Shown piece after piece: positions 26,007 to 34,232 of a stretch of DNA of 64,000 nt. How positions within the stretch are numbered: the first letter of the stretch is position 1; the number at the start of each line of letters is the position of its first letter. The stretch covers positions 360,749-424,748 of the forward strand of contig NZ_JAAQPH010000002.1 of the NCBI RefSeq assembly GCF_011683915.1, in the 5' to 3' direction. A program made the position numbers and the translations under genes. This DNA is from Pelagibius litoralis. Lineage in GTDB: Bacteria > Pseudomonadota > Alphaproteobacteria > Kiloniellales > Kiloniellaceae. The notes under the pieces were generated by a model that searched no databases, was not told the DNA's origin, and saw only the letters and a program-made list of their open reading frames with translations.

Positions 26007-26831
26007 ATGGCGGTTTCCGGGTTTCAGTCAGCAGGCGAGGGGACGGGGCAGGGGCTCGTGGACTCCCACTGCCATCTCGACTATCTGGCAAAGGATGGCG
26101 ATCTGGCGCCGGTGGTCGAGCGGGCCGAGGCCGCGGGGGTTTCGACCCTCGTCACCATCTGCACCAAGATCAGCGAGTTCGACGAGATCCGGTCCATCGC
26201 CGAGCGCTTTCCCTCGGTGTTCTGCTCCGTCGGCGTTCACCCCCACGAAGCAGGCACCGAAGGTCAGGAGAACGCAGAACGACTGCTGAGCCTTGCGGCT
26301 CATGACAAGGTGGTGGGGATCGGCGAGACCGGCCTCGACTACTACTATGAGCATTCGCCGCGTGAGGCGCAGCAGGTGAGTTTTCGTGCCCACATTTCCG
26401 CCAGCCGCGAGAGCCGGCTGCCCCTGATCGTACATGCCCGCGATGCCGACGACGATACCGTGGCGATCCTGCAGGAAGAATACGCCAAGGGCCCGTTTCC
26501 CGGTGTGATCCACTGCTTTACGGCCGGGCCTGAACTGGCCCGCGCGGCCCTGGAGATCGGCTTCTACATATCGCTGGCCGGGATCGTGACCTTCAAGTCC
26601 GCCCAGGCCCTGCGCGATACGGTGGCCGAGGTGCCGCTGGACCGTCTGTTGGTCGAAACCGACTCGCCTTATCTGGCGCCGGTGCCCAAGCGTGGCAAGA
26701 CCAATGAGCCGGCCAATGTCGCCTATACCGCGGCGGCCCTGGCAGCGCTTCGCGGTTTGCCGGAAGACGATTTCGCTGCGATGACCACCGAAAACTTCTT
26801 CCGCCTTTTCACACGTGCCCAACCGCGTTGA
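26007..26831 (+). CDS. TatD family metal-dependent hydrolase/deoxyribonuclease
   Basis: This 274-residue protein has a TIM-barrel metal-binding start DSHCHLD, the block VGIGETGLDYYYEHSP, VIHCFTAGPELAR and LVETDSPYLAP, the full TatD/YcfH signature set. It is placed as usual between metG and an MBL-fold hydrolase. TatD proteins have 3'-5' exonuclease activity in DNA repair or RNA decay. Confidence 0.93.
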   Translation: MAVSGFQSAGEGTGQGLVDSHCHLDYLAKDGDLAPVVERAEAAGVSTLVTICTKISEFDEIRSIAERFPSVFCSVGVHPHEAGTEGQENAERLLSLAAHDKVVGIGETGLDYYYEHSPREAQQVSFRAHISASRESRLPLIVHARDADDDTVAILQEEYAKGPFPGVIHCFTAGPELARAALEIGFYISLAGIVTFKSAQALRDTVAEVPLDRLLVETDSPYLAPVPKRGKTNEPANVAYTAAALAALRGLPEDDFAAMTTENFFRLFTRAQPR

Positions 26832-26841
26832 GGCCGGGGGG

Positions 26842-27636
26842 ATGAAGCTGACCGTTTTGGGCTGTGGTGGTTCCGGTGGGGTTCCGGTCGCCGGACGCGA
26901 AGCCGGGGGCACCTGGGGTGTTGCAAAACCCGACAATCCAAAGAACCGCCGCTCGCGGGTGTCGGTGCTGATCGAAGGCGAAGAGGGGCCCGATGGCGCC
27001 CGCGACCGTATCCTCATCGATACCTCGCCTGATCTGCGTCAGCAGATTCTCGACAACGGCATCACTGCTCTGGATGCGGTGCTCTACACCCATGCCCATG
27101 CCGACCACTGTCACGGCCTGGACGAACTGCGCGGCATCGTCTATTCCCGGCGCCGGCCCATTGACGCTTACATGGATGCCCGGACCCGTGCGGCCCTGAC
27201 CACGCGCTTCGACTATGCATTCTCCTCCAGCCGTGCGGCCGACAATCTCTATCCGGCCTTGTTGGAGGATCACGTCATCGACGGTGATTTTCACGTCGGC
27301 AGCATTCCCGTGACACCTTTCACGCAGCAACACGGACCGGACAGCAGCCTTGGGTTTCGTTGCGGCGATATCGCCTACTCGACCGACGCCAGCGATCTCG
27401 ACGAGGCCGCTTTTGCGGTGCTTGAGGGGGTGAAGCTTTGGGTGGTCGATTGCCTGCGGGACGATCCGCATCCGACTCATTCACACGTTGCGCAAACCCT
27501 TGAGTGGATCGCGCGGGTAAAGCCCGAACGGGCCATTCTGACCCACATGAACGAACGGCTGGACTACGACGAACTGCGGAGCCGTTGCCCACCCGGCGTT
27601 GAGCCGGGCTACGACGGTTTGGTTATCGAAGTCTGA
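26842..27636 (+). CDS. MBL-fold metal-dependent hydrolase (PhnP-like)
   Basis: This protein of about 264 residues starts MKLTVLGCGGSGGVP and has the zinc-binding THAHADH motif and downstream His ligands (TQQHG; THSHVAQTLEW; LTHMNERLDY). The GCGGSGGVP opening and overall layout match the PhnP/RNase Z-like phosphodiesterase branch. The ATG at 26842 is preferred to a GTG at 26815 inside tatD. The substrate is not known in this genomic context. Confidence 0.87.
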   Translation: MKLTVLGCGGSGGVPVAGREAGGTWGVAKPDNPKNRRSRVSVLIEGEEGPDGARDRILIDTSPDLRQQILDNGITALDAVLYTHAHADHCHGLDELRGIVYSRRRPIDAYMDARTRAALTTRFDYAFSSSRAADNLYPALLEDHVIDGDFHVGSIPVTPFTQQHGPDSSLGFRCGDIAYSTDASDLDEAAFAVLEGVKLWVVDCLRDDPHPTHSHVAQTLEWIARVKPERAILTHMNERLDYDELRSRCPPGVEPGYDGLVIEV

Positions 27637-27657
27637 GGCCGGCGGTTCCGTCGAAGC

Positions 27658-29628
27658 TCAACGGTCGAACCAGAAGCGTTCCGGACGGTAGATGCCGAAC
27701 TGGGCGCCCGGGTCCCAGTTGTAAATCCCTTCCTCCGGCACATTGCGCAGACTGTTGGCGACCGTGACCGGTTGTGGGACATGGGCGACCAGGCCGATGG
27801 TGTAGACCTCATCGGCATGGATCTCCAGGATCTCTTCCCAGGCTGCTGTCTTTTGCTCCTTGGACTTCGCATTGAGCCAGTCGCCGTAAAGCGCCATGAG
27901 CCGTTCGGGCTTTTCCATATCGACCGCTTCGCCGGCCTTGCCTGCGGTCTCGGCGTACTGGCCCCATTTCGGCCAGTGGTAGCTCTGCTGGTGGATCGGC
28001 ACGAACTCTTCGGGGCTGGTGTAGGGGGTCGGAATGCCGTTCTCATAGCCGAACCACATCGCCATCATGGTTTCGCCGGCAAAGATTCTGTTGCGCAGGA
28101 CTTCGCGTTGCGACGGCTTGGTGAAGAGGCTGACGCCGACGGCCTTCCATGAATCCGAGATCAGCTCCAGCACATCGACTTCTTCGGTGTTCTCGCCGGC
28201 AGTCTCGATAATGATTTCCGCGGGCCGGCCGTCGGGCAACAGGCGGATACCGGAATCGTTGCGCTCGGTCAGGCCGACCTCGTCCAACAGGGCATTGGCT
28301 TTTTTGATGTCGAAATCAGCCCAGGCAGCGCGGTATTCCTCTTTGTAAAGCGGACTGTCGGGAAGCACGGAATTGTTCCCCTCCAGCGTCAGTCCGTAAT
28401 AGATGACCTGATTGATTTCGCTCCGATTGATCGCGAGAGACAAGGCCCTTCGAAAGCGGGCATCGCGGTTCAACTTGCGCCAGGCCGGATCGTTGACGTT
28501 CATGTTTGGATAGAGCGCCAATTGCGAACCGCGCACCGTCTTCCAGAGCCGCACATCGAAGCCGCTTCGCTTCTCTGCGGCCTTCAGGAAAGTGTAGTCC
28601 GAGAAGTGCAGGCCACGGGATTGAAGGTCGGCCTCTCCCGCAGAGGTCTTTGCCGGCACCAGGGCGCCGCCGACGACGGACAGCACAAAACGATCCGCAT
28701 AGGGCAGTTGCTGACCCGAGGCGTCGATGCGGTGGTAGTAAGGGTTCCGCTCCGCCACAAAGCGGGTGGAGGGCGGCTTCACCCCGTTGTGCCAGGGCTG
28801 CAGCGTCGGCAGATCCGGGTTGGTCGCCTTGTACATGTTGCCGATGCGGTTATGCAGCTGCGCCCAATTGCGCGCGCCGGCCGCTTTGACCGCTTTGTCG
28901 ATTTCAGCCTGCACCCCATGGGCGGGATGAAACGCCTTCAGATAGTGCGCGGGAACGAAGAGATCCAACGGCCGCGCACCGGCCAGGGCCGGTATCAAAA
29001 AGGGGTTGGGCTTGGACCAGGTGTAACGAATGGTGGTCTCGTCAAGGAATTCGACCTCCGGCAGTTCGCCTTCGACCCGAAGCACCTGGGATGGACCGGC
29101 CGGATTCAGGGCTTCGTTGTTCGCCACGTCTTCCCAGAAATAGCGGAAGTCCTCTGACGTGAAGGGATGTCCATCCGACCAGCGGTGTCCTTCGCGCAGT
29201 TTCAGCGTGAAGATGCGGCCGTCCTCGACATCCAATCGCTCGAGAAGGTCCGGCTCGACCTCCAGGGCTTCGTTGTAGCCGACCAGTCGGGCGTAGCCGT
29301 AAACGTTCAGCAGCCGGACATCTTTGTCGCGGGTCACCAGCATGCGCAGCTCGCCGCCGTGTTTGCCGACCGAGAGCTTCGGTCCGCTGACCGATACCCG
29401 TGGCACTTGGGGTAGCCGGTCCTGGACCTTCGGCAGTTGCCCGGCGTTCACCATCGGCGCCAGAGACGGCGTCTCCTTCAAGGCCTGAACCTTCGGCGCC
29501 TCAGGCGCCTGATAGACGGTAATCTCAGCACTGACCGCCGCGGCTAGCGCGGTAAAAAAACCAAACGAGGCCACGATCATGGCCCCAAGACGAAACCCGG
29601 AATACATAAAGTCGATCCCTGAACGCAT
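27658..29628 (-). CDS. family 5 extracellular solute-binding protein (peptide/opine-type ABC)
   Basis: This large periplasmic binding protein of 656 residues has an N-terminal signal (LGAMIVASFGFFTALAAAVSA). The SBP_bac_5 core holds LKLREGHRWSDGHPFTSEDF, FRRALSLAINRSEINQVIYYG and the late AAWEEILEIHADEV. It is longer than the usual 500-550 residues because of a proline-rich N-terminal insertion. Permease and ATPase genes are not adjacent, so it is an orphan. It probably binds peptides or related compounds. An internal ATG at 29607 is an alternative start. Confidence 0.85.
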   Translation of the reverse strand: MRSGIDFMYSGFRLGAMIVASFGFFTALAAAVSAEITVYQAPEAPKVQALKETPSLAPMVNAGQLPKVQDRLPQVPRVSVSGPKLSVGKHGGELRMLVTRDKDVRLLNVYGYARLVGYNEALEVEPDLLERLDVEDGRIFTLKLREGHRWSDGHPFTSEDFRYFWEDVANNEALNPAGPSQVLRVEGELPEVEFLDETTIRYTWSKPNPFLIPALAGARPLDLFVPAHYLKAFHPAHGVQAEIDKAVKAAGARNWAQLHNRIGNMYKATNPDLPTLQPWHNGVKPPSTRFVAERNPYYHRIDASGQQLPYADRFVLSVVGGALVPAKTSAGEADLQSRGLHFSDYTFLKAAEKRSGFDVRLWKTVRGSQLALYPNMNVNDPAWRKLNRDARFRRALSLAINRSEINQVIYYGLTLEGNNSVLPDSPLYKEEYRAAWADFDIKKANALLDEVGLTERNDSGIRLLPDGRPAEIIIETAGENTEEVDVLELISDSWKAVGVSLFTKPSQREVLRNRIFAGETMMAMWFGYENGIPTPYTSPEEFVPIHQQSYHWPKWGQYAETAGKAGEAVDMEKPERLMALYGDWLNAKSKEQKTAAWEEILEIHADEVYTIGLVAHVPQPVTVANSLRNVPEEGIYNWDPGAQFGIYRPERFWFDR

Positions 29629-29884
29629 TGTTATTTCGAGATTTTTCCCCGATTACCGCCGATTATAGTGCGACAAGCTGGAAAGCGCCAATTAAGATCA
29701 GGCGACAAGCTTTCAGGTTGAATCGGATCTTCCTCTTCGTCCGGGACGCGCTGCGGTAAGGGGGGTGAGGGGTGCTCACCAAAGGCACCACCATTGGAGG
29801 TTCGCCTGAAAAGGAATGCCACGCGAAGTGGTCTTGAAGTCCAGGTGGCTCTGAAGCCAGCTGGCCCTGAAGGAGGAGCAATGC

Positions 29885-30334
29885 ATGCCGGAGACATGGA
29901 GCAAGGACGGCTATGAGGTAAGCACCGACCCGGATCGGCTCAGCCTGCCGGTCGTACACGGGTTTCTGCGAACCGCCTATTGGTCACAGGAAATTCCCCG
30001 CGACACTTTGGAGCGGGCCGTCGCAGGCTCGCTGAACTTCGGGCTCTACCGCCGGGAGGAGCAGATTGGCTACGCCCGTGTGGTGACCGACAAGGCGACC
30101 TTTGCATGGCTCTGCGATGTTTTCGTGCTGGAGCCGTCGCGGGGGCAGGGGCTGGGGCGCTGGTTGGTCGCCTGTGTCTTGGCCCATCCGGCGCTTCAGG
30201 GCCTGCGCCGCTGGATGCTGGCCACGGCGGATGCCCACAGCCTCTATCGGGACTTCGGTTTTGAGGTCCCGGAAGACCCGGGTTTTCTGATGGCCCGTCG
30301 GGTGAAGGATATCTACAAGACGGCGGCCCGCTGA
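29885..30334 (+). CDS. GNAT family N-acetyltransferase
   Basis: This 149-residue protein has the acetyl-CoA-binding motif A LEPSRGQGLGRWLV and motif B LYRDFGFEV. The opening block VHGFLRTAYWS...IPRDTL...SLNFGLY is typical of the small YjgM/Acetyltransf_1 group. GAAGGAGGAG precedes the ATG. The substrate is unknown. Confidence 0.85.
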   Translation: MPETWSKDGYEVSTDPDRLSLPVVHGFLRTAYWSQEIPRDTLERAVAGSLNFGLYRREEQIGYARVVTDKATFAWLCDVFVLEPSRGQGLGRWLVACVLAHPALQGLRRWMLATADAHSLYRDFGFEVPEDPGFLMARRVKDIYKTAAR

Positions 30335-30642
30335 AACCGGCCCCCATCCGGCCCCTGAGGGCTAACCGCCGAGCCGTTGTTTCTGTTTTATTTCATTTGA
30401 ATGAAGTTCTTAGTTCTCCGATTTATCATACTGTTTTAACGCGTTAATCCTTCTTTAAAGATGCCATGTCATTCATGCATTGCTGCGGTGCAGCAATTAC
30501 GCTGCAGATTTATGGCTCACAGGTCCATATTTCGATTGTCGGGAGCGACTGGCCGGTGCCAACAGACGGGCGAAGGCAGCCGGGTTCCCATTGAGAACAA
30601 GCCATCCGCCAAGCCGGACGGCATTTTATAAGGAAGAAGACA
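30335..30642. other. intergenic, promoter region of the DUF1127 gene
   Basis: This 308-base gap is AT-rich around 30,380-30,470. It carries the perfect 12-bp palindrome TTAACGCGTTAA at 30,436-30,447, a plausible regulator site. I see no gene in it. Confidence 0.45.
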
Positions 30643-31062
30643 ATGAACTCGATGCAGTTCGATCACATCAAAGATCCTCTGGTGCGGGCCGAAGTGATGC
30701 GCTCCCAGGCCGTGGCCCAGGGCATCAGCAACACCATCGACGCCATCGGCGGCGTCCTTCGCGTCCTGACCGCCAAGTTCGCCAAGTACATGGCTTACCG
30801 GAAAGTCCACCAGACCCTGAGCGAGATGACCGACCGGGAGCTGGACGATATCGGCCTTTCGCGCGGCGACATCGAGACCGTGGCCCGTGGCAACGATCCG
30901 CGTCCGCGTCGCGAAGCCTATCTGGCGACCGTGGTCGCGCAGCACGCCGACCTGGAGAAGACCTTCGACGCCAAGGGCGTTGCCGTGGCCGAGAAGGCCG
31001 CTGTGGAGCCTGGCGTGGCAGACCAGGGCGTCAACGACAACCGCACGGTTGCCGCCGCCTGA
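30643..31062 (+). CDS. DUF1127 domain protein
   Basis: This 139-residue cytoplasmic protein has the DUF1127 core at about 50-85 (MAYRKVHQTLSEMTDRELDDIGLSRGDIE), an arginine-rich small domain linked in alphaproteobacteria to phosphate and RNA-related regulation. N- and C-terminal extensions are longer than in the short family members. GGAAGAAGACA precedes the ATG. It is monocistronic and closed by a strong terminator. Confidence 0.8.
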   Translation: MNSMQFDHIKDPLVRAEVMRSQAVAQGISNTIDAIGGVLRVLTAKFAKYMAYRKVHQTLSEMTDRELDDIGLSRGDIETVARGNDPRPRREAYLATVVAQHADLEKTFDAKGVAVAEKAAVEPGVADQGVNDNRTVAAA

Positions 31063-31164
31063 GTTGTCGACAGCAGGACCGTATAGCCGGGAAGCGTAAA
31101 GCCTCCCGGCGGGCCGGCAGCCAAGGTGCCAAAGCACTCTGATCTGCCGTCCCAAGACGTTTCG

Positions 31165-31189
31165 AAAGGGCCGCGTTTCGCGGCCCTTT
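31165..31189 (+). terminator. Rho-independent terminator
   Basis: AAAGGGCCGCG-TTT-CGCGGCCCTTT is a perfect 11-bp stem with a three-base loop and T-rich tail. It ends the DUF1127 transcript and marks the last recognisable host element before the prophage. Confidence 0.88.
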
Positions 31190-31453
31190 GTCGTTCTGAC
31201 ATCGGTGCCGGCGCCTGACTGCCAATATCGAATCAATATTTCCCATAATATACATTATGCGCGACGAATTTTGAGACAGATTGTTGCGTTTACAGAAAAG
31301 CCCAGAACCGGACGGAAATTATATTATCCTGTGATTTGTTCACCTTAGGGCCCTATTCCGTTCAAATCAACATGTAGAATCGGAAGGCGGAAAGAGAATG
31401 ACTGAGAACCGATTTTCCATAATGCCGAATAACGCGCGCCAGGAGGTGGAAGG
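31190..31453. other. host/prophage junction zone, no gene seen
   Basis: This AT-rich stretch contains the inverted repeat CATAAT-ATAC-ATTATG (31,244-31,259). The attachment site probably lies here or just to the right, but the matching right-hand copy is outside the window, so the exact edge cannot be set. Confidence 0.4.
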
Positions 31454-31648
31454 ATGAGGTTCAGTTGCGGCCACGTATATGCGGTTCGCCATAGGGCCCT
31501 ACAGCGCTGGCATAACTGGTTTGCGTGGCATCCCGTCCGCATAGGTGTGAATCGCTGCATATGGCTGCAATGGATTGAACGGCGCGGACGTCCCATAGAT
31601 GGTTGGGGTGAATGTTACTGGCTTTGGAATTACCGGGAAGGACCCTAG
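31454..31648 (+). CDS. small phage protein, unknown
   Basis: This 64-residue protein is very rich in Trp and Arg (IWLQWIERRGRP, GWGECYWLWNY). An excellent AGGAGGTGGAAGG site precedes the ATG. It is the first of four closely spaced plus-strand genes at the prophage left edge. The function is unknown. Confidence 0.6.
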   Translation: MRFSCGHVYAVRHRALQRWHNWFAWHPVRIGVNRCIWLQWIERRGRPIDGWGECYWLWNYREGP

Positions 31649-31650
31649 CC

Positions 31651-31869
31651 ATGTGGAATAGTAATATGGAGGAAGCGCCAAAGAATAAGGGCCTCTTGCT
31701 TTGGTGGCGGCCAAAAGACGAAAATCCTTATGCTGAAACCGCCGTGATTGGCCAAATCTCTAGCTATGAAGATGGCATGTGGTGGAACGGCCAGCGCGGG
31801 GAATACCAGCCAGTTTGGCACATAACCCACTGGCAGCCCCTCCCCTCACCCCCACAGGGAGAAGGATGA
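31651..31869 (+). CDS. DUF551-like small phage protein
   Basis: This 72-residue protein ends in VWHITHWQPLPSPP, close to the ThWmPLPePP ending of DUF551 phage proteins. It begins three bases after the previous stop. The stop overlaps the next start as ATGA. The function is unknown. Confidence 0.65.
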   Translation: MWNSNMEEAPKNKGLLLWWRPKDENPYAETAVIGQISSYEDGMWWNGQRGEYQPVWHITHWQPLPSPPQGEG

Positions 31870-32060
31870 TGGTTACGACCGATGAGGCCATTGCCGGTCT
31901 TGAGTCAGCCCTAGATCAGCGATTGGCTGAAGAGCGCCGCAAGGTGTGGATCGAAGCGGCTGACGAAATTGAGCTAATGCTGCCCATGATAGGGCACGCA
32001 GGAACCGCTAATATCATGAAGTCCTTCGCCGCAATCTTCCGCGCCAAGGCAGAGGAATAG
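31866..32060 (+). CDS. small phage protein, unknown
   Basis: This 64-residue mostly helical protein (IAGLESALDQRLAEERRKVWIEAADEIE) has two tandem ATG codons at 31,866 and 31,869 after GAAGG. It overlaps its upstream neighbour by four bases. No family is recognised. Confidence 0.6.
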   Translation: MMVTTDEAIAGLESALDQRLAEERRKVWIEAADEIELMLPMIGHAGTANIMKSFAAIFRAKAEE

Positions 32061-32063
32061 CTT

Positions 32064-32276
32064 ATGACAGACCTAGAACCCAACACCGTCTACCTCGTAT
32101 TCGAGGTGTGGGACACCCAAGCGAGACAGTTCAAAGAGCCGATCTGTCTGCTTGACGGGCAACCCCTGCCCCCACTCCCGCCCAATGAGATAATAACCCG
32201 CCAAGGCAGCGTCATAACGGACCAGAACGGGGAACTGCCAAGGGGCGTTTACCCCGAACCGAAGGCAGAGGAATAG
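32064..32276 (+). CDS. small phage protein, unknown
   Basis: This 70-residue protein has a beta-rich start (TVYLVFEVWD) and a proline-rich middle. The spacing of three bases from the upstream gene indicates the same transcript. No family is recognised. It converges on the lysis block. Confidence 0.55.
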   Translation: MTDLEPNTVYLVFEVWDTQARQFKEPICLLDGQPLPPLPPNEIITRQGSVITDQNGELPRGVYPEPKAEE

Positions 32277-32344
32277 CTGCCCTAGCAAGACGCTGTAACC
32301 GTTGCACTATTCGGCAGTTATTCGGAATTTCCGAGCAACTTAAC

Positions 32345-32704
32345 CTACTCCACGCCCCCCGAACTCTTTAGTCTGTTCAGGGCGGCCCTGCCCTCTTTCA
32401 CCAGTTCGATAGTCGCCAGATCGGGGTAATGCTCCTCCATGAAGGCAAGGCACTGGTCCAGCATGCTCACAGCCGCCCGGGTCTGGCCGGTTACGACCTC
32501 ACCCACCGCCTGCCGCTCGCATTCCGCAATGGCCGTATCCACAATGGAGTAGTATTGCCGGCGCATCGCACGGCGGCGTTCGTGGTTTTCCTGAATGAAG
32601 GCCGCGCCGTCCTCAATGGTAAGGGCCCGGACTGTGGCAATATCACCCGCAGTACAGCCGGACAGCAGCGCCAGACAGGCGGCGGAAGCAAGTAGGGTCT
32701 TCAT
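32345..32704 (-). CDS. phage lipoprotein (possible outer spanin)
   Basis: This 119-residue protein has a lipobox (LALLSGC) and a long helical mature part (FIQENHERRRAMRRQYYSIVDTAIAECERQ). The start overlaps the holin stop as ATGA. An outer-membrane lipoprotein directly after a holin fits an Rz1-like spanin. It is longer than Rz1 and not proline-rich, so this role is inferred from position only. Confidence 0.6.
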   Translation of the reverse strand: MKTLLASAACLALLSGCTAGDIATVRALTIEDGAAFIQENHERRRAMRRQYYSIVDTAIAECERQAVGEVVTGQTRAAVSMLDQCLAFMEEHYPDLATIELVKEGRAALNRLKSSGGVE

Positions 32705-32865
32705 GCGCTCGCCCCCTTGTTCGGAACGAGATAGACGAGGAAGGCCGTGGCCAGGGTGCCAATGGCGGCAACCACGTCCGGGTCAAGGGTTGTAACTGCG
32801 GCCAGAACGCCGGTAAGGGCTGCGGCAATAGCGCCAGCGGCGGCCTTGTCATACTTCGTGAACAT
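32701..32865 (-). CDS. small holin-like membrane protein
   Basis: This 54-residue protein has two hydrophobic segments (AAAGAIAAALTGVLAAVTTL and VVAAIGTLATAFLVYLVP), a charged MFTKYDK start and a short NKGASA tail: the size and layout of a class II holin. The start overlaps the end of the cysteine-protease gene by 17 bases and the stop overlaps the lipoprotein start. It would permeabilise the inner membrane at lysis. Confidence 0.7.
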   Translation of the reverse strand: MFTKYDKAAAGAIAAALTGVLAAVTTLDPDVVAAIGTLATAFLVYLVPNKGASA

Positions 32866-33376
32866 GTTTCGTCCTTTCCAACAGATCCGTTAGTTCAATC
32901 GGCTCAAGGCTCTCCCAGGGCCGTCCAGGGGCCTCCCACGCTATCCAGTCGTGATGCCGCAGCGCAGGCCGCCCCAGCGCCCAGCAGCCCACGATGTTGC
33001 AGCAGATAAGGCTTCCCTGATCTGTCTCGACAGCCAGCACCATGTGCCTGTTACCGTCGTAGTCGCAAATGACCAGCCTGAGGGCTTGCTCCGGTAGTCC
33101 GGCGACGATCAGGGCTGCTTTCAGGGTTGGAGCGAAGTCGTTACAATTGCCCTGGGCGATCACCCTGTCGCCAACCACACGGTACTCCGGGGACTTCCAG
33201 TTACCATCCGGCTTGGGATCGAACTGCCACAGATCCTTCAGCTTCCTGAATTGGCGGCTTACCAGCGCGTCTTTCTCATCATCCCAGGGGATAACGACAG
33301 GATCACGGCGGTATAGTTCGCGGGCGGCGTCCGGGGTATCGATATGCCCTGTGCCCTTCAGGTGCTTACCGGTCAT
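32849..33376 (-). CDS. transglutaminase-like cysteine peptidase (BTLCP/DUF920), candidate endolysin
   Basis: This 175-residue protein has the BTLCP catalytic layout: Cys in QGNCNDFAPTLKAALI, His in NRHMVLAVET and an Asp shortly after (TDQGSLICCN). Host family members such as LapG are exported. This one has no signal peptide, as expected for a canonical endolysin that waits in the cytoplasm. It overlaps the holin gene, and no lysozyme, amidase or transglycosylase gene is seen in the prophage. A lytic role is inferred; a processing role is also possible. Confidence 0.72.
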   Translation of the reverse strand: MTGKHLKGTGHIDTPDAARELYRRDPVVIPWDDEKDALVSRQFRKLKDLWQFDPKPDGNWKSPEYRVVGDRVIAQGNCNDFAPTLKAALIVAGLPEQALRLVICDYDGNRHMVLAVETDQGSLICCNIVGCWALGRPALRHHDWIAWEAPGRPWESLEPIELTDLLERTKHVHEV

Positions 33377-33605
33377 GGTGATGGGGCCTCGCCTCTGCCA
33401 AGCTGATCACGTCCGCCGTGGAGTTGTTTCTGTATTCGGGATGGCTCACATGAAGGGCCTGCACGCCCAGCATTTCGACATTCGATTCCCGCACCCTGAA
33501 GCGGTGAAGATCGCCACCGGAATTGATTGTGATGTATGGCCCCTGCGCATCGCGTGACAGGCTTACCGTGCCATAGCGGTCAGTCACCGGCCCGCTTTCG
33601 GTCAA
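33366..33605 (-). CDS. phage hypothetical protein
   Basis: This 79-residue protein is predicted to be beta-rich (YGTVSLSRDAQGPYITINSGGDLHRFRV). It ends in a His-rich PHHHDR. It overlaps both neighbours by 11-26 bases. No family is recognised. Confidence 0.55.
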   Translation of the reverse strand: MTESGPVTDRYGTVSLSRDAQGPYITINSGGDLHRFRVRESNVEMLGVQALHVSHPEYRNNSTADVISLAEARPHHHDR

Positions 33606-33873
33606 TGCACATTACGGCGCAGCGGGCGTATCCTGAGATGTCAATGAAGCTGTCAACGTGATGCGGACTCTCGATCAGCCGAGCCATCTTCACGCAGATC
33701 ATTTCAAGGGCGTGACGGACATGCGGATCATCGCATTCCGCGACGACGGCCTTGAGCCGGGCAGCTCTGTCGAAGTCGTCCATCGGGTGGCCATAAACTT
33801 CACCACGGCGGTCAGTAATGTCTCGGACAGTGGCATCGTATTGCTCAAGTGCGCCCGCCGTCATCGCGGCCAA
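33580..33873 (-). CDS. DUF6378-like phage protein
   Basis: This 97-residue helical protein has RRGEVYGHPMDDFDRAARLKAV and ICVKMARLIESPHHVDSFIDISGYARCA, the conserved segments of DUF6378, a family common in phages and resembling dNTP/MazG-type helical folds. The function is unproven. It is translated with its overlapping neighbours. Confidence 0.7.
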   Translation of the reverse strand: MAAMTAGALEQYDATVRDITDRRGEVYGHPMDDFDRAARLKAVVAECDDPHVRHALEMICVKMARLIESPHHVDSFIDISGYARCAVMCIDRKRAGD

Positions 33874-34232
33874 TCCATGTATGAGATGGGCTTACCAGCG
33901 GCCTTGAATTCCTGGATCTCCACCGAGATCCCGTAGCTGTCCTCCCACGTCTCCATCTTGACCACGATTAGCCCGGTGGCACTGTCCATCAGTGGCTTGT
34001 CGGCGGGAAGCCAGACATCGTGGTCAAGTGGGTCAATCAGTCCATGAACCGCAACCGGATGCGTGTGGGCGATAGGCGAGAACACCTTCACCCCGGCCCG
34101 CACCAGCAATGCTGCCGCCTTTGATGCTTCCTGGAAAGCCGCCTCCAAACCGTGCGGGTACTTGCTGTACGGTGTGGCTAGGTAGTGGTATCCGTCAACA
34201 GTGCGCAATGCGCCCAGGTCAAGTCCGTTCAT
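33861..34232 (-). CDS. DUF1937 family protein (nucleoside deoxyribosyltransferase-like fold)
   Basis: This 123-residue protein has YHYLATPYSKYPHG, VFSPIAHTHPVA and PLMDSATGLIVVKMETWEDSYGISVEI. These match DUF1937, which is structurally related to nucleoside 2-deoxyribosyltransferases. The substrate in phages is unknown. The start overlaps the phosphoesterase stop as ATGA. Confidence 0.78.
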   Translation of the reverse strand: MNGLDLGALRTVDGYHYLATPYSKYPHGLEAAFQEASKAAALLVRAGVKVFSPIAHTHPVAVHGLIDPLDHDVWLPADKPLMDSATGLIVVKMETWEDSYGISVEIQEFKAAGKPISYMDWPR

